Shown here piece by piece: positions 1 to 9,343 of a stretch of 64,000 nucleotides of DNA (positions are counted from its first letter, which is position 1; every line of letters begins with the position of its first letter). The notes beneath the pieces are model-generated. The model saw only the letters and a list, made by a program, of their open reading frames with translations, was not told the DNA's origin and ran no database searches. Both the position numbers and the translations under genes were made by a program. This stretch comes from Nitrospira sp. (lineage in GTDB: Bacteria; Nitrospirota; Nitrospiria; Nitrospirales; Nitrospiraceae), in contig SWDS01000010.1 in NCBI GenBank assembly GCA_005116745.1, positions 504,552 to 568,551 on the forward strand. Direction: 5' to 3'.

Positions 1-419
1 CCGCTGATGAGGAGGTCTTCTTTCTCATAGACCAGATTCCGGCGCGCATATTCACTCTGTTCGAAATCTGGAATCAGCTGGATCGCATTGGTCGGACAGG
101 CTTCTTCGCACATGCCACAGTAAATGCAGCGCGAAAAGTTGATTCGGAAGAACTCCGGATAACGGCGCTCGTGAGCCTCTGGATTGTCCGCAGCCTGAAG
201 CGAAATGCAATCGACGGGACAGGCTGCAGAGCAGAGGTAACAAGCCACACACCGCTCTTCTCCGTCGGGATCTCTGGTGAGGACGATGCGTCCACGCCAA
301 CGTGGTGGCAAATAGGGTTGCTCTTCTGGATACTGAACCGTCACCGGCTTCGTGAAGGTCCGTTTAAAGACGATCCATAACCCCACGACGAGATTCCGGG
401 CGTATAACCACGTGTTCAT
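1..419 (-). CDS. nuoI: NADH-quinone oxidoreductase subunit I (partial)
   Basis: N-terminal ~139 residues of the ferredoxin-like complex I subunit that passes electrons through two 4Fe-4S clusters (N6a, N6b) from the peripheral arm towards quinone. Two CxxCxxCxxxCP motifs are visible: [12 protein letters not shown] (about residue 58) and [12 protein letters not shown] (about residue 97). The ATG at 417-419 begins MNTWLYARN. It is the last gene seen of a nuoA-B-CD-E-F-G-H-I series. The 3' end lies outside the window, so it is truncated by the window edge rather than broken. Identification is firm. Confidence 0.96.
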   Translation of the reverse strand, partial: MNTWLYARNLVVGLWIVFKRTFTKPVTVQYPEEQPYLPPRWRGRIVLTRDPDGEERCVACYLCSAACPVDCISLQAADNPEAHERRYPEFFRINFSRCIYCGMCEEACPTNAIQLIPDFEQSEYARRNLVYEKEDLLIS

Positions 420-500
420 CATACGTACAGCCGTTCTACAGGAATGATTCCCCTTTGCATCAGATCCAAGCCAAGCTCACTGCCACAGAGTGAATCCCTG

Positions 501-1457
501 CTATCCTGCTCTCCACAACACCACCCCGCCCGTCACCAACAGATTGATCAACGCGAGTGGCATCACGACTTTCCACCCGAATGACAGGAGCTGATCAAAT
601 CGGTATCGAGGCCAGGCCGCGCGAATCAGGATGATCAAGGCGATGAAGCCGAACATCTTCAAGCCAAACCACACCACCGGCGGCAGCCAGGGTCCGTGCC
701 ACCCACCGAAGAAAAGAATGACGGTCATGGCTGAAAGGAGGAGGATGCTCAGGTATTCGCCGACAAAGAACATCCCAAATTTCATCCCACTGTACTCGGA
801 GTGGTAGCCGGCAACGAGCTCCGCTTCCGCCTCAGGCATATCGAATGGGGTGCGGTGCGCTTCAGCCAGTCCCGCCATGAAAAACCCAAGAAACCCAAAG
901 AACTGAGGGATCACAAACCATTGATGCTGTTGCGCATTCACGATATCGCTTAGGTTGAACGAGCCTGCCAAAATTACAGCTCCCATCAGCGAGATCCCCA
1001 TGAAGACTTCGTAGCTCAACAATTGCGCGATCGCCCGAAGGCTGCCGAGAAACGCGAATTTGTTGTTGGAAGCCCATCCTCCAATGATGACACTGTAGGC
1101 GGCCAGGCTCGACATGGCCAAAAAGAAGAGGACACCCACATTGAGATCGGCGACCACGAAGTTGGGCGCGATCGGTATCACCGCAAACGACATGAGTGCC
1201 GTGATTACGACGATGGCCGGCGTAATGACGAACACTGCCTTATCAGCGAAGGGCGGAATCCAATCTTCTTTCGTAAAGATCTTGATCATATCCGCCAGTG
1301 ATTGCAGGCACCCGCCTGGCCCCAGACGGTTGGGGCCGTATCGTTCTTGCCACACTCCGAGCAGTCGACGTTCGACCCAGATCAGCATCCCGGCCAAGGT
1401 CAGGCAGCTGCCAAGAATGACGGCGATGGTGAGTGCGGTATGGCTCCAATCGATCAT
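501..1457 (-). CDS. nuoH: NADH-quinone oxidoreductase subunit H
   Basis: Membrane subunit of complex I that forms part of the quinone chamber at the junction of peripheral and membrane arms. The 318-residue protein has about eight hydrophobic segments and the family signatures ERRLLGVWQERYGPNRLGP near residue 30 and AEAHRTPFDMPEAEAELVAG near residue 200, with the acidic loop residues expected for quinone coupling. Its ATG overlaps the TGA of nuoG (ATGA), so translation is probably coupled. About 80 bases separate its stop from nuoI. Length is normal for the family. Confidence 0.97.
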   Translation of the reverse strand: MIDWSHTALTIAVILGSCLTLAGMLIWVERRLLGVWQERYGPNRLGPGGCLQSLADMIKIFTKEDWIPPFADKAVFVITPAIVVITALMSFAVIPIAPNFVVADLNVGVLFFLAMSSLAAYSVIIGGWASNNKFAFLGSLRAIAQLLSYEVFMGISLMGAVILAGSFNLSDIVNAQQHQWFVIPQFFGFLGFFMAGLAEAHRTPFDMPEAEAELVAGYHSEYSGMKFGMFFVGEYLSILLLSAMTVILFFGGWHGPWLPPVVWFGLKMFGFIALIILIRAAWPRYRFDQLLSFGWKVVMPLALINLLVTGGVVLWRAG

Positions 1458-4213
1458 GCAGCCCTCCGCGTTTGTTCCGTTTGGATTGCCTTCAACAGAT
1501 CAACCCAAGCCGGCACGCTGACGCCAGATACCTCAGGCACAAGGGAGAGACCTGCCGTCCCCACAGGGGTAGAAGGATCGAGGTGCACAACAAGGCGGTA
1601 CGTCGTCCCCTGCAACATCAGATCAATCGTGCTGTGGTCCTCAAGGGTCAACCGCGCTCCATCTGATGGATGCAAGGACAGGAACGGCTTGCCAATCCGT
1701 TGGGCAATCGCCGGAGATTGGTTGCTGAGTTCGTCGCTTCCAAACACGGCAGATAGAGGAAGCAGCAACCATTGATGTGCGGTTGGTTGAAATGCACGTG
1801 GAATGGTGGTGAACCAACCGGCTGCCTTCGGGGCAACTGGTTCGATGAGCCGGACTCCCGGCATTTCATCGCGTAATGGACCACCGACTTCGTCTTGATA
1901 CGTATTCACAGCCTGGATAGAATTCCAGCCAGGAGCCCAGAATTGGGAAATCAGCGGTGAAGGAAGTGGTCCTCGATATCCTTCCATCGTAAATCCAAGC
2001 GGCGAATCATGATCAACGGGAGGAGGCGGTTCGTGCATGGTCAGATGAGAGATCAGTGACGTACGCCCACTGCATCGCTCAGACTGCCTGGGAGCTTTTT
2101 GACCCACCAAACGAAAACTCGCTGACGGTGCGACCTCTCCAATGCGTGCCAGCTCAGGAGCCGCTATCGCCGTTGCGGAGACCGCATCGTCGAAGTTGCG
2201 CCAGGTCGCCACTCCGGATTCATTCCCACCCTCCTGTGAAGTTGTACGGCCAAGGTCACTCAGCCACCGCCAGCTCTCTTTGACGTCACCGTCCGGGACA
2301 AACACTTGGTAGAACCGTTGGGCTCGGCCTTCTTGATTGACAAATGTCCCATCGGATTCCGGACCTGTGGCAGCCGGAAGCAGCACATCGGCATGCGCCG
2401 TCGTGCGATTCTCAACCGAATCGATGACAACAACCGTTTTTGCTATCTTAAAGAAGGTATCGACTTTTACCTGATCCGCGCGACGATACAAGTCATTCTC
2501 CAGCACGATCACGGTATCGGCCTTTCCCTGACGGATTGCATCGAACGCGTTATTCAAGCTTCCGCCGCCGAGCAAGGCGAGGCCTGCGCTATTGCACTCT
2601 GGAAGCACAAAGCTGAGGCGTGGCTGCTTCCCTTGTTGATGCAGAGCCCAGGCTACATTGGCTGCTGCCTCTATGGTCGCCTGGGAGCCGCTTTCCGTTC
2701 CGGCAATGATTAGTGGGCGTTGGGCATGGGTCAGGGCCTCAGCAATACGCTGTGTGAGGTCCTTAACCTCGGTGCTGAGATCCGGAATGGAGGGTGCCCC
2801 TTGACTGATTGATCCAGCCACGGCAAATCCCAATCTGGCAATATCATCCGGCGCGGCGAAGTAAGTGTCAGTGGCATACTCATGAAACCATGTACGCTGA
2901 TACCCGGTGAGGAACAGAGGGCCTCGTCGGTTTTGCACCGCATTGCGCACAGCCGCCTCATCCCATTGAGGAATCTTCAATTCATCGACCTGTTCCATCG
3001 GCTGTTGCCGAATTGACTGGAGAAGAGCCAGCGCCAAACGTGGTGCCTCGTTCAAGAGATCCGCTCCAAGAACGAAGACCGCATCTGACTGTTCGGCATC
3101 GTGAATCGACGCCGACGGCACCAGTCCAGTTTGAAGTACCTTGAGTATCGTCGAGAGAAGTTGGCCTTCCTGCTCATTGATCCCCTGATAAAAGTTCTGC
3201 GGGCCGACCAAAGATTGAAGAGCCACATTAGCCTCGAGCGACGCGCGAGGCGACCCAATGCCTACAATCCCACGCGCCTGTCGTACACAGTCCGCTGCGA
3301 ACTCGAGGGGCTGCGGTACTCCTTCCGTCGTTCCCAACTGGGATTGGTGACGTTCCTGCCTCACCACGGCCCGCTTGATGCGATGCGGACTATTGACATA
3401 TTCATACCCAAACCGTCCCCGATCGCACAAAAAGTAGCCGTTCACCTGACTGTTAAACCGATTGGTGATCCGACGCAGAGTCCCAGATCGTTCAGCGGCG
3501 GTGGTATTGCACCCAAGGCTACAATGTGGGCAGATTGATTGGGCTGCTTGCAGATCCCATTTCCTCGTGTAGTGGTGAAAGAAGGTTTTGTCCGTGAAGA
3601 CTCCGGTCGGACAGACCTCCACCAGATTTCCGCTGAATTCGTTCTCCAGCGTGCCATCCTGTTCCCGGCCAAAGTAGACGGCGTCATGCGAGCCAAACAC
3701 GTTGAGGTCACGTCCACCCGCATAATCTCGGTAATATCGTACGCAGCGGTAACACTGAATACATCGATTCATCTCATGCCGAATGAATGGGCCGAGAGCC
3801 TGATTGTGATGGGTTCGTTTTTGATAGCGGTAGCGCCGGTAGACATGCCCGGTCATGACCGTCATGTCTTGTAAATGGCACTCCCCTCCTTCGTCACAGA
3901 CTGGGCAGTCGTGTGGATGGTTCACCATCAGCCATTCGATGACTGATGCGCGAAAGGCCTTGGCCTCTGGATCATCGATCGAGATCCGAGTGCCGTTCGT
4001 CGCTGGTGTCATGCAGGACATCACCAGTCGCCCAGACTGATCTCGATCATCTTTGAACTGTTTGACCGCACACTGGCGGCAGGCTCCGACTGATCCCATG
4101 GCCGGATGCCAGCAGAAATAGGGCACGTTCAGCCCATGTCCCAGACAGGCGGCGAGCAAATTCTGTTGCTCATCCACGGTATATGACTTGTTATCGACAA
4201 TGATGGTTGCCAT
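1454..4213 (-). CDS. nuoG: NADH-quinone oxidoreductase subunit G
   Basis: Large iron-sulfur subunit of complex I (919 residues). The N-terminus has a 2Fe-2S ferredoxin fold (cysteines near 35-65), then the His/Cys cluster motif NHPHDCPVCDEGGEC, then CIQCYRC with a later VEVCPTG cysteine. Next comes CPHCSLGC plus a downstream GYFLCDRG cysteine, the extra N7-type 4Fe-4S site kept in some bacteria, followed by a molybdopterin-oxidoreductase-like domain that carries no cofactor in complex I. It starts 3 bases after nuoF stops. All clusters look intact, so an active subunit is likely. Confidence 0.96.
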   Translation of the reverse strand: MATIIVDNKSYTVDEQQNLLAACLGHGLNVPYFCWHPAMGSVGACRQCAVKQFKDDRDQSGRLVMSCMTPATNGTRISIDDPEAKAFRASVIEWLMVNHPHDCPVCDEGGECHLQDMTVMTGHVYRRYRYQKRTHHNQALGPFIRHEMNRCIQCYRCVRYYRDYAGGRDLNVFGSHDAVYFGREQDGTLENEFSGNLVEVCPTGVFTDKTFFHHYTRKWDLQAAQSICPHCSLGCNTTAAERSGTLRRITNRFNSQVNGYFLCDRGRFGYEYVNSPHRIKRAVVRQERHQSQLGTTEGVPQPLEFAADCVRQARGIVGIGSPRASLEANVALQSLVGPQNFYQGINEQEGQLLSTILKVLQTGLVPSASIHDAEQSDAVFVLGADLLNEAPRLALALLQSIRQQPMEQVDELKIPQWDEAAVRNAVQNRRGPLFLTGYQRTWFHEYATDTYFAAPDDIARLGFAVAGSISQGAPSIPDLSTEVKDLTQRIAEALTHAQRPLIIAGTESGSQATIEAAANVAWALHQQGKQPRLSFVLPECNSAGLALLGGGSLNNAFDAIRQGKADTVIVLENDLYRRADQVKVDTFFKIAKTVVVIDSVENRTTAHADVLLPAATGPESDGTFVNQEGRAQRFYQVFVPDGDVKESWRWLSDLGRTTSQEGGNESGVATWRNFDDAVSATAIAAPELARIGEVAPSASFRLVGQKAPRQSERCSGRTSLISHLTMHEPPPPVDHDSPLGFTMEGYRGPLPSPLISQFWAPGWNSIQAVNTYQDEVGGPLRDEMPGVRLIEPVAPKAAGWFTTIPRAFQPTAHQWLLLPLSAVFGSDELSNQSPAIAQRIGKPFLSLHPSDGARLTLEDHSTIDLMLQGTTYRLVVHLDPSTPVGTAGLSLVPEVSGVSVPAWVDLLKAIQTEQTRRAA

Positions 4214-4216
4214 GGG

Positions 4217-5521
4217 CTAGACCAGAATCCTCTGTTGTGACAACTTCTTGCTCCAGGGACATCCGCGCGTCGAGATGTGGCGCTCGAAGTCATCGTGAAA
4301 GTATTTCAAGGCCGATTGCAGCGGGGCCATGGCACCTGGTGCGAGACCGCAGAAGGTGTGTCCTGGCGCCAGCCACTTGGTATGCATTTTCAGAAGCGAC
4401 AAATCCTCGCTGGTGGCACGTCCGTCCTCGAAGGACATTAAAATTTTCGCGACCCACGGTAACCCTTCCCGACAAGGCGTACACCAGCCACAGGACTCAC
4501 GGGCAAAAAACTTTTCGAGATTCAGCACAAACCCAACCGGACAGGTGTGATCGTCTAATACGATCATCGTGGCGGTGCCAAGACGACCAACCTCAGGCGG
4601 GATCGAAGAGAAATCTAAGGGGAGGTCCAAGTGTTCTTCAGTCATAAATGCTGTGGAGATACCGCCTGGCAATAAACCCCGAAAGCGAACGCCATCAGCC
4701 ATCCCTCCGGCATGTCGCTCTAAGACCTCACGCGCAGTGGTGCCGAGCGGCAATTCCCACCATCCAGGATTGGCGACACGACCACTGATGCCGTAGATCT
4801 TTGTGCCACCGTCTTGAGTCCGACTCAATCGGTGATACCAGTCAGATCCTTGATTGACGATATGTGGGATGTTGTAGAGGGTCTCGACGTTCTGCACGAC
4901 CGTTGGTTTCCCCCATAAGCCGACTGTCTGCGGAAAGGGAGGCTTTGCACGGGGCACTGCTCGCTTGCCTTCCAGCGCATTGATCAACGCGGTTTCTTCT
5001 CCACAAATATACCGGCCGGCACTGGCATGCAGATGGAGGTCAAATCGAAATTCCGTTCCAGGAAGAGGCGTGCCCAAATACCCGGCTGCGTAGGCCTCTG
5101 CAATCGCCTCGGTCAGTCGTTGGGCCGACAGATGGTATTCCCCACGCAAAAAGATGTAGCCAACCTCTGCATCGATGGCATAACCAGCAAGGATCATCCC
5201 TTCGACCAGGCCATGAGGATCACCCTCCATCAGCACACGATCCTTAAATGTGCCCGGTTCCATTTCATCACCATTGGCGACGATATACTTGGGCTTTTGT
5301 GCATCGGCACCCATCGGCACGAAGCTCCACTTCGTGCCAGTCAGAAACCCACCTCCGCCCCTGCCGCGCAATCCGGCATCGGTCACCAGGCGCTGTAGGT
5401 CCTTGGGAGCCAGCCCGCTGGAGAGCCGTTGCAAGCTGCGATACCCACCTGTTGTGACGTACTCACGCAATGTGCGCGTCGTACCATCTGGATGAATATG
5501 TTGAGTGAGTGGTCGTTCCAT
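4217..5521 (-). CDS. nuoF: NADH-quinone oxidoreductase subunit F
   Basis: NADH- and FMN-binding subunit, the electron entry point of complex I. It shows the glycine-rich nucleotide site GLRGRGGGGFLTGTKW (about residue 50) and the 4Fe-4S (N3) ligands ESCGWCTPCREG plus a later FCGLAPG cysteine. Its 434 residues are typical. It lies directly between nuoE and nuoG, and the three together form the NADH dehydrogenase module. Having this module shows that the operon encodes an NADH-linked complex rather than the shorter ferredoxin or F420 forms. Confidence 0.97.
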   Translation of the reverse strand: MERPLTQHIHPDGTTRTLREYVTTGGYRSLQRLSSGLAPKDLQRLVTDAGLRGRGGGGFLTGTKWSFVPMGADAQKPKYIVANGDEMEPGTFKDRVLMEGDPHGLVEGMILAGYAIDAEVGYIFLRGEYHLSAQRLTEAIAEAYAAGYLGTPLPGTEFRFDLHLHASAGRYICGEETALINALEGKRAVPRAKPPFPQTVGLWGKPTVVQNVETLYNIPHIVNQGSDWYHRLSRTQDGGTKIYGISGRVANPGWWELPLGTTAREVLERHAGGMADGVRFRGLLPGGISTAFMTEEHLDLPLDFSSIPPEVGRLGTATMIVLDDHTCPVGFVLNLEKFFARESCGWCTPCREGLPWVAKILMSFEDGRATSEDLSLLKMHTKWLAPGHTFCGLAPGAMAPLQSALKYFHDDFERHISTRGCPWSKKLSQQRILV

Positions 5522-5547
5522 GTTACGTCGATGACGGATATCTTGGA

Positions 5548-6012
5548 CTATTTGTATTTCTCCACGATCTGTTCAATCTTTTCGGGCGTGACGTTGCCGT
5601 ATACATCCTGATCGATCATCAGGGCCGGTGCCCGTTCGCAGTGCCCTAAGCACGCAATCGGCAAGACAGTCAGACGTCCGTCTGGTGATGTCTGTCCGAG
5701 ATCCGCGCTATAGAGTGTTTTGATCTGCTCCTGAACTTGCTCACATCCCTTGATCCAACAACTGATACTGTCGCACACGAAGGCGACATGCCGACCGACC
5801 GGTTTGCGAAAGATGAGGTTGTAGAACGTGGCAACGCTATCCACATCCTCGACCGTGATCTCAAGAAATTGGGCAATCTCGAGGAGTGTGTCATCTGAAA
5901 TCCAGCCACGTCGTCGTTGGATGGTCAGCAGTGCATCGATCGTAGCCCCCCGTTTATCGGGGTAATGCTTCACTGCGTCTTCTAGTTCTCGTCGTTCAGT
6001 ATCTGACAGCAT
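5548..6012 (-). CDS. nuoE: NADH-quinone oxidoreductase subunit E
   Basis: Thioredoxin-fold 2Fe-2S (N1a) subunit of the NADH module, 154 residues. The four ligands are visible as CDSISC (C-x4-C) and CLGHC (C-x3-C), and the N-terminal helical part (ELEDAVKHYPDKRGATIDALL) is typical of NuoE. It lies 26 bases upstream of nuoF and 82 bases downstream of nuoCD. Nothing is unusual. Confidence 0.96.
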   Translation of the reverse strand: MLSDTERRELEDAVKHYPDKRGATIDALLTIQRRRGWISDDTLLEIAQFLEITVEDVDSVATFYNLIFRKPVGRHVAFVCDSISCWIKGCEQVQEQIKTLYSADLGQTSPDGRLTVLPIACLGHCERAPALMIDQDVYGNVTPEKIEQIVEKYK

Positions 6013-6094
6013 ACGTGCTGAGTCCTGCGTGCTCAGTTATGAGTTCTGAAACTTGTTGGCTTTTTGCTCAGTACCCAGCACTGAGCACTGTTCT

Positions 6095-7897
6095 TCATCG
6101 ATCCACATCCGATAGCACATAATCCACGCTTCCAAGGACAGCTAAGAGATCTGATAACAACTCGCCGCGTGCCATCAATGGCACCATCTGGATATGGGCA
6201 AACGAGGGGGTCCGAATTCTCGTCCGGTACGAGAGCTGTGACCCATCACTCGTCAAGTAATAACTGGTCTGGCCTTTCGACGATTCGGTGGGAACTTCCG
6301 CTTCACCGGGAGGAAGCACCGGCCCCCAACTCACTCCAACGAAATGATTGATGAGCGTTTCGATGTCCTGCATCGTGTGTGTTTTCAGCGGAGGAGTGGC
6401 AAGAGCATCGAGTGACGTATAGGGACCTGATGGCATAGAGTCGAGACATTGACGAATGATCCGCAGCGACTGACGCAACTCCAAGACATGCACCAGCGCG
6501 CGGTCATAACAATCACCGTTTGAAGCAACCGGGACCTCAAAGTCGAACTGGTCATAGCCGGAGTACGGACGGACCTTGCGCAAATCCCACGGCATGCCGC
6601 AGGCACGCAGCATCGGACCAGTGGCACCCCACGCGATGGCATCATCGAGAGACAAGACCCCGATCCCGACGGTCCGCTGCTTGAGAATTGGATTGTCCAT
6701 CACCAGTCGCTCATAGTCATCGAGTCGGCTGGGAAACCAATCGATGAACTGGCGAACCAGCTTGTCCCATCCAATCGGAAGATCTCGTGCCACTCCACCG
6801 ATCCGGAGCCAATTCGGATGCATACGGCCACCACAAATGGCTTCGGTGATTGAGAGGATGCGTTCTCGATCGTTGAACATGTAAAAGACTGGTGACAAGG
6901 CACCAATGTCGCCCGCAAAGGTCCCGTACCAAACGAGATGACTGGCGATTCGATAGAACTCAGACATCATGACTCGGATCGCTTGTGCACGCGGTGGCAC
7001 CGTAATCCCCGCCAATCGCTCGACGGAGAGACAGTACGGCATTTCGTTCAGCACGCCCTGGAGGTAGTCCACACGATCGGTGTAGGGAATGAACGAATGC
7101 CAGGTTTGCCGCTCGGCGATCTTTTCCTGGGAACGATGGTGGAAACCGATATCCGGGACAATTTCGATGATTTCCTCGCCCGCGAGCTGCGCCACGAGTC
7201 GAAGCACCCCGTGCGTACCAGTATGGGCTGGACCAAGATTGATGAACATATAGTCGAAATCTGAATCCTGATCTTGGTGGGTGCGGGCTAACCCCCAATC
7301 TTCGGGCTTAAATTGCAGCGCGTCCTGTGCCATGACCAGCTTCTCCGGCGGCATTTGGAACTGCCCGACTTCTGTCGCACGCGAGGGATGATCCTTTCGA
7401 AGCGGATACCCCTCCCACCACGAAGGCATGAGAAGGCGGCGGAGAAAGGGGTGTCCATCGAAACGAATCCCGAACATGTCGAATATTTCTCGTTCATACC
7501 AATCGGCGTTTGGCCACACGTCTCTGCTCGACGGCAGCGAGAGTGCGTCATCATTCAGCGCCACCTTGATACGGAGTGATTGGTTCCGATCGAACGAGAA
7601 GAGGTGATAGAAGACGGTAAAGGTTCTGATCGGTAATCCTTCATGATGGCGACGAAGCCGCTCGTCGGTCGCACTCAGGTCAAACAGCATGGGAAACGGA
7701 CGAGGAAGATCAGATTTGATATAGCGGAGGATTTCATGAAGTCGATGTTTCTCAACCCAGATGGTTGGAATCTCATCTTTGGTGGATTGCACCGCGGTCA
7801 GATATCCGTCCGAGCCAAAGCGGGCTGCGATCTCCGCCACGAGTCCTGTGTGTTCTCCGATTGGGATATCTCGGGTGGCCGAAAGTCGTGGAGTCAT
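6095..7897 (-). CDS. nuoCD: NADH-quinone oxidoreductase subunits C and D, fused
   Basis: One 600-residue polypeptide joins the 30-kDa NuoC domain (about residues 1-185, including [18 protein letters not shown]) to the 49-kDa NuoD domain (about 210-600, including [12 protein letters not shown] and the C-terminal SDVDR end). NuoD builds the quinone-reduction site with NuoB. The fusion is also known from E. coli and some other bacteria. Its ATG overlaps the nuoB TGA (ATGA). An 82-base spacer to nuoE contains no gene. Confidence 0.96.
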   Translation of the reverse strand: MTPRLSATRDIPIGEHTGLVAEIAARFGSDGYLTAVQSTKDEIPTIWVEKHRLHEILRYIKSDLPRPFPMLFDLSATDERLRRHHEGLPIRTFTVFYHLFSFDRNQSLRIKVALNDDALSLPSSRDVWPNADWYEREIFDMFGIRFDGHPFLRRLLMPSWWEGYPLRKDHPSRATEVGQFQMPPEKLVMAQDALQFKPEDWGLARTHQDQDSDFDYMFINLGPAHTGTHGVLRLVAQLAGEEIIEIVPDIGFHHRSQEKIAERQTWHSFIPYTDRVDYLQGVLNEMPYCLSVERLAGITVPPRAQAIRVMMSEFYRIASHLVWYGTFAGDIGALSPVFYMFNDRERILSITEAICGGRMHPNWLRIGGVARDLPIGWDKLVRQFIDWFPSRLDDYERLVMDNPILKQRTVGIGVLSLDDAIAWGATGPMLRACGMPWDLRKVRPYSGYDQFDFEVPVASNGDCYDRALVHVLELRQSLRIIRQCLDSMPSGPYTSLDALATPPLKTHTMQDIETLINHFVGVSWGPVLPPGEAEVPTESSKGQTSYYLTSDGSQLSYRTRIRTPSFAHIQMVPLMARGELLSDLLAVLGSVDYVLSDVDR

Positions 7898-8601
7898 GAC
7901 TTGCCTTTCGGTCGACCGTCTGGCTGTCCTGCAAAGTGGGGCGAGAGAAGATCGGTTCGCGGAAGCACATCGATACCGGGATATTCGCGTTGACTCATCC
8001 GCTCGGCTCGTTTGGCATCACGCAGCGAAGGCATAATGGGCCTCTGAACCTCCTGTGGACCAAAATGCAAGCTCAAGGGACGGCGTTCTGACCCAACCAG
8101 ATTCTGGAGGAGCAGCAAACATTCCATAAAGGCATGGGGCGGCGGTGGGCATCCTGGCATATACACATCCACGGGAATGAATTTATCGACGCCTTGCACG
8201 ACAGAATAGGCGTCGAACATTCCGCCGGAGTTGGAGCAGGACCCCATCGAAATGACCCAACGCGGCTCCAGCATCTGTTCGTAGAGTTGCTTGATGACAG
8301 GCGCCACTTTCAGAAATACCGTCCCGGATACGACCAACACGTCGGCCTGCCGTGGTGAACCACGGACAACTTCTGCGCCAAATCGAGAGACGTCATAGAC
8401 ACTGGTCAAACTGGTCGCCATTTCGACGAAACAGCATGACAAACCGAAGTTCAACGGCCAGAGTGAATTCTTTCGTCCCCATGCTAAGAGATCTTGGAGC
8501 TTCGCAAAAAGGACTGAGTCGCCAACGACAGAGGTCAACGAACCATCGCCACCTTCTGTGATCCGTACCCCTTCCAGTCGTCCGTTACGCCACTCGGTCA
8601 T
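7894..8601 (-). CDS. nuoB: NADH-quinone oxidoreductase subunit B
   Basis: Carries cluster N2, the terminal 4Fe-4S centre that reduces quinone. The ligands are seen as [18 protein letters not shown] and PGCPPPP. I chose the ATG at 8599-8601 ([11 protein letters not shown]), giving 235 residues. The open frame continues upstream to 8733, but that stretch lies within nuoA and is unlike the family. This start makes nuoB overlap the end of nuoA by 17 bases. The C-terminal tail after about residue 185 is longer than in many homologues. Confidence 0.95.
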   Translation of the reverse strand: MTEWRNGRLEGVRITEGGDGSLTSVVGDSVLFAKLQDLLAWGRKNSLWPLNFGLSCCFVEMATSLTSVYDVSRFGAEVVRGSPRQADVLVVSGTVFLKVAPVIKQLYEQMLEPRWVISMGSCSNSGGMFDAYSVVQGVDKFIPVDVYMPGCPPPPHAFMECLLLLQNLVGSERRPLSLHFGPQEVQRPIMPSLRDAKRAERMSQREYPGIDVLPRTDLLSPHFAGQPDGRPKGKS

Positions 8602-9049
8602 CGTAGAGCTCCTTTGACTCCTGCATGGTTGGATTCTGGCGGTGACGGACTCGTGGACGTTGCGACTGTGCATGCCAGTCGAGCGCTCCGGTGAGCCACA
8701 AATACGCAAGAGATGCCAGCAGAATGGCCACAAAGATCGTCACTTCAATGAAGCCAAGCCAGCCTGTCTCGGGCACCGCGACAGCCCAGGCATAGAGGTA
8801 TGCCGCTTCCACATCGAAAATAACGAAGAACATGGCGATCAAATAATATTGCACCGGTGGGCGGACTTGAGCGTTGCCAGTTGGCCGAATCCCACATTCA
8901 TAGGGAACGCCGGTTGCGCTTTCAGATCGACGCTCAGGCTTTTTCCAGTGACGCTCGCCAAGCAAAGGCGGAAGTCCCAGCATGACGGCAATCACCACGC
9001 CGACACACAAGCCATAGATACAGATCTGCCAAATCGCGTCATCTACCAT
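8585..9049 (-). CDS. nuoA: NADH-quinone oxidoreductase subunit A
   Basis: Small membrane subunit with three hydrophobic helices. The family loop motif [14 protein letters not shown] is present. Starting from the ATG at 9047-9049 ([13 protein letters not shown]) it has 154 residues. A GTG at 9088 would add 13 residues, and neither site has a strong ribosome-binding sequence. The tail after the third helix (about 30 residues, polar, with [11 protein letters not shown]) is longer than in common NuoA proteins. It is the first gene of the nuo operon. Confidence 0.93.
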   Translation of the reverse strand: MVDDAIWQICIYGLCVGVVIAVMLGLPPLLGERHWKKPERRSESATGVPYECGIRPTGNAQVRPPVQYYLIAMFFVIFDVEAAYLYAWAVAVPETGWLGFIEVTIFVAILLASLAYLWLTGALDWHAQSQRPRVRHRQNPTMQESKELYDDRVA

Positions 9050-9343
9050 AAGAGTAACTAACCATCTGCAATAACTAACTATCGGCACTAACTAGCCATT
9101 TATTGAGGGCAATGAAGGTCTTCCCAACTCTTCAATATCATGCTGAGTGGAGTCTGAATCAATAAAGCCACTATTTTACAATTACTTACGGGGGAGAACG
9201 GCTGCGAGCGGTAGGGTGAGAGAATAATTATAGGGAGACTATTTGAGTGGGTGCGCGACGATTTCTGTAGGTCAGCCACTGAGGCTGTTGAACAGATAAT
9301 CCTCTGCGTGGAATCCTATCCGTATTTGCATATTTCCGATCCT
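9050..9343. promoter_or_regulatory. nuo operon upstream region
   Basis: This gene-free stretch lies between the nuoA start and the stop of the tRNA nucleotidyltransferase gene, both on the minus strand. It should contain the nuo promoter. On the minus strand a TATAAT hexamer sits at 9226-9231, about 177 bases before nuoA, but no convincing -35 hexamer lies 16-18 bases further upstream. No strong terminator hairpin was seen. The promoter assignment is weak. Confidence 0.35.

Noticed and set aside
8602-8733. A longer nuoB start at 8733
   Set aside because: The extra residues lie inside nuoA and do not resemble NuoB; the ATG at 8601 fits the family.
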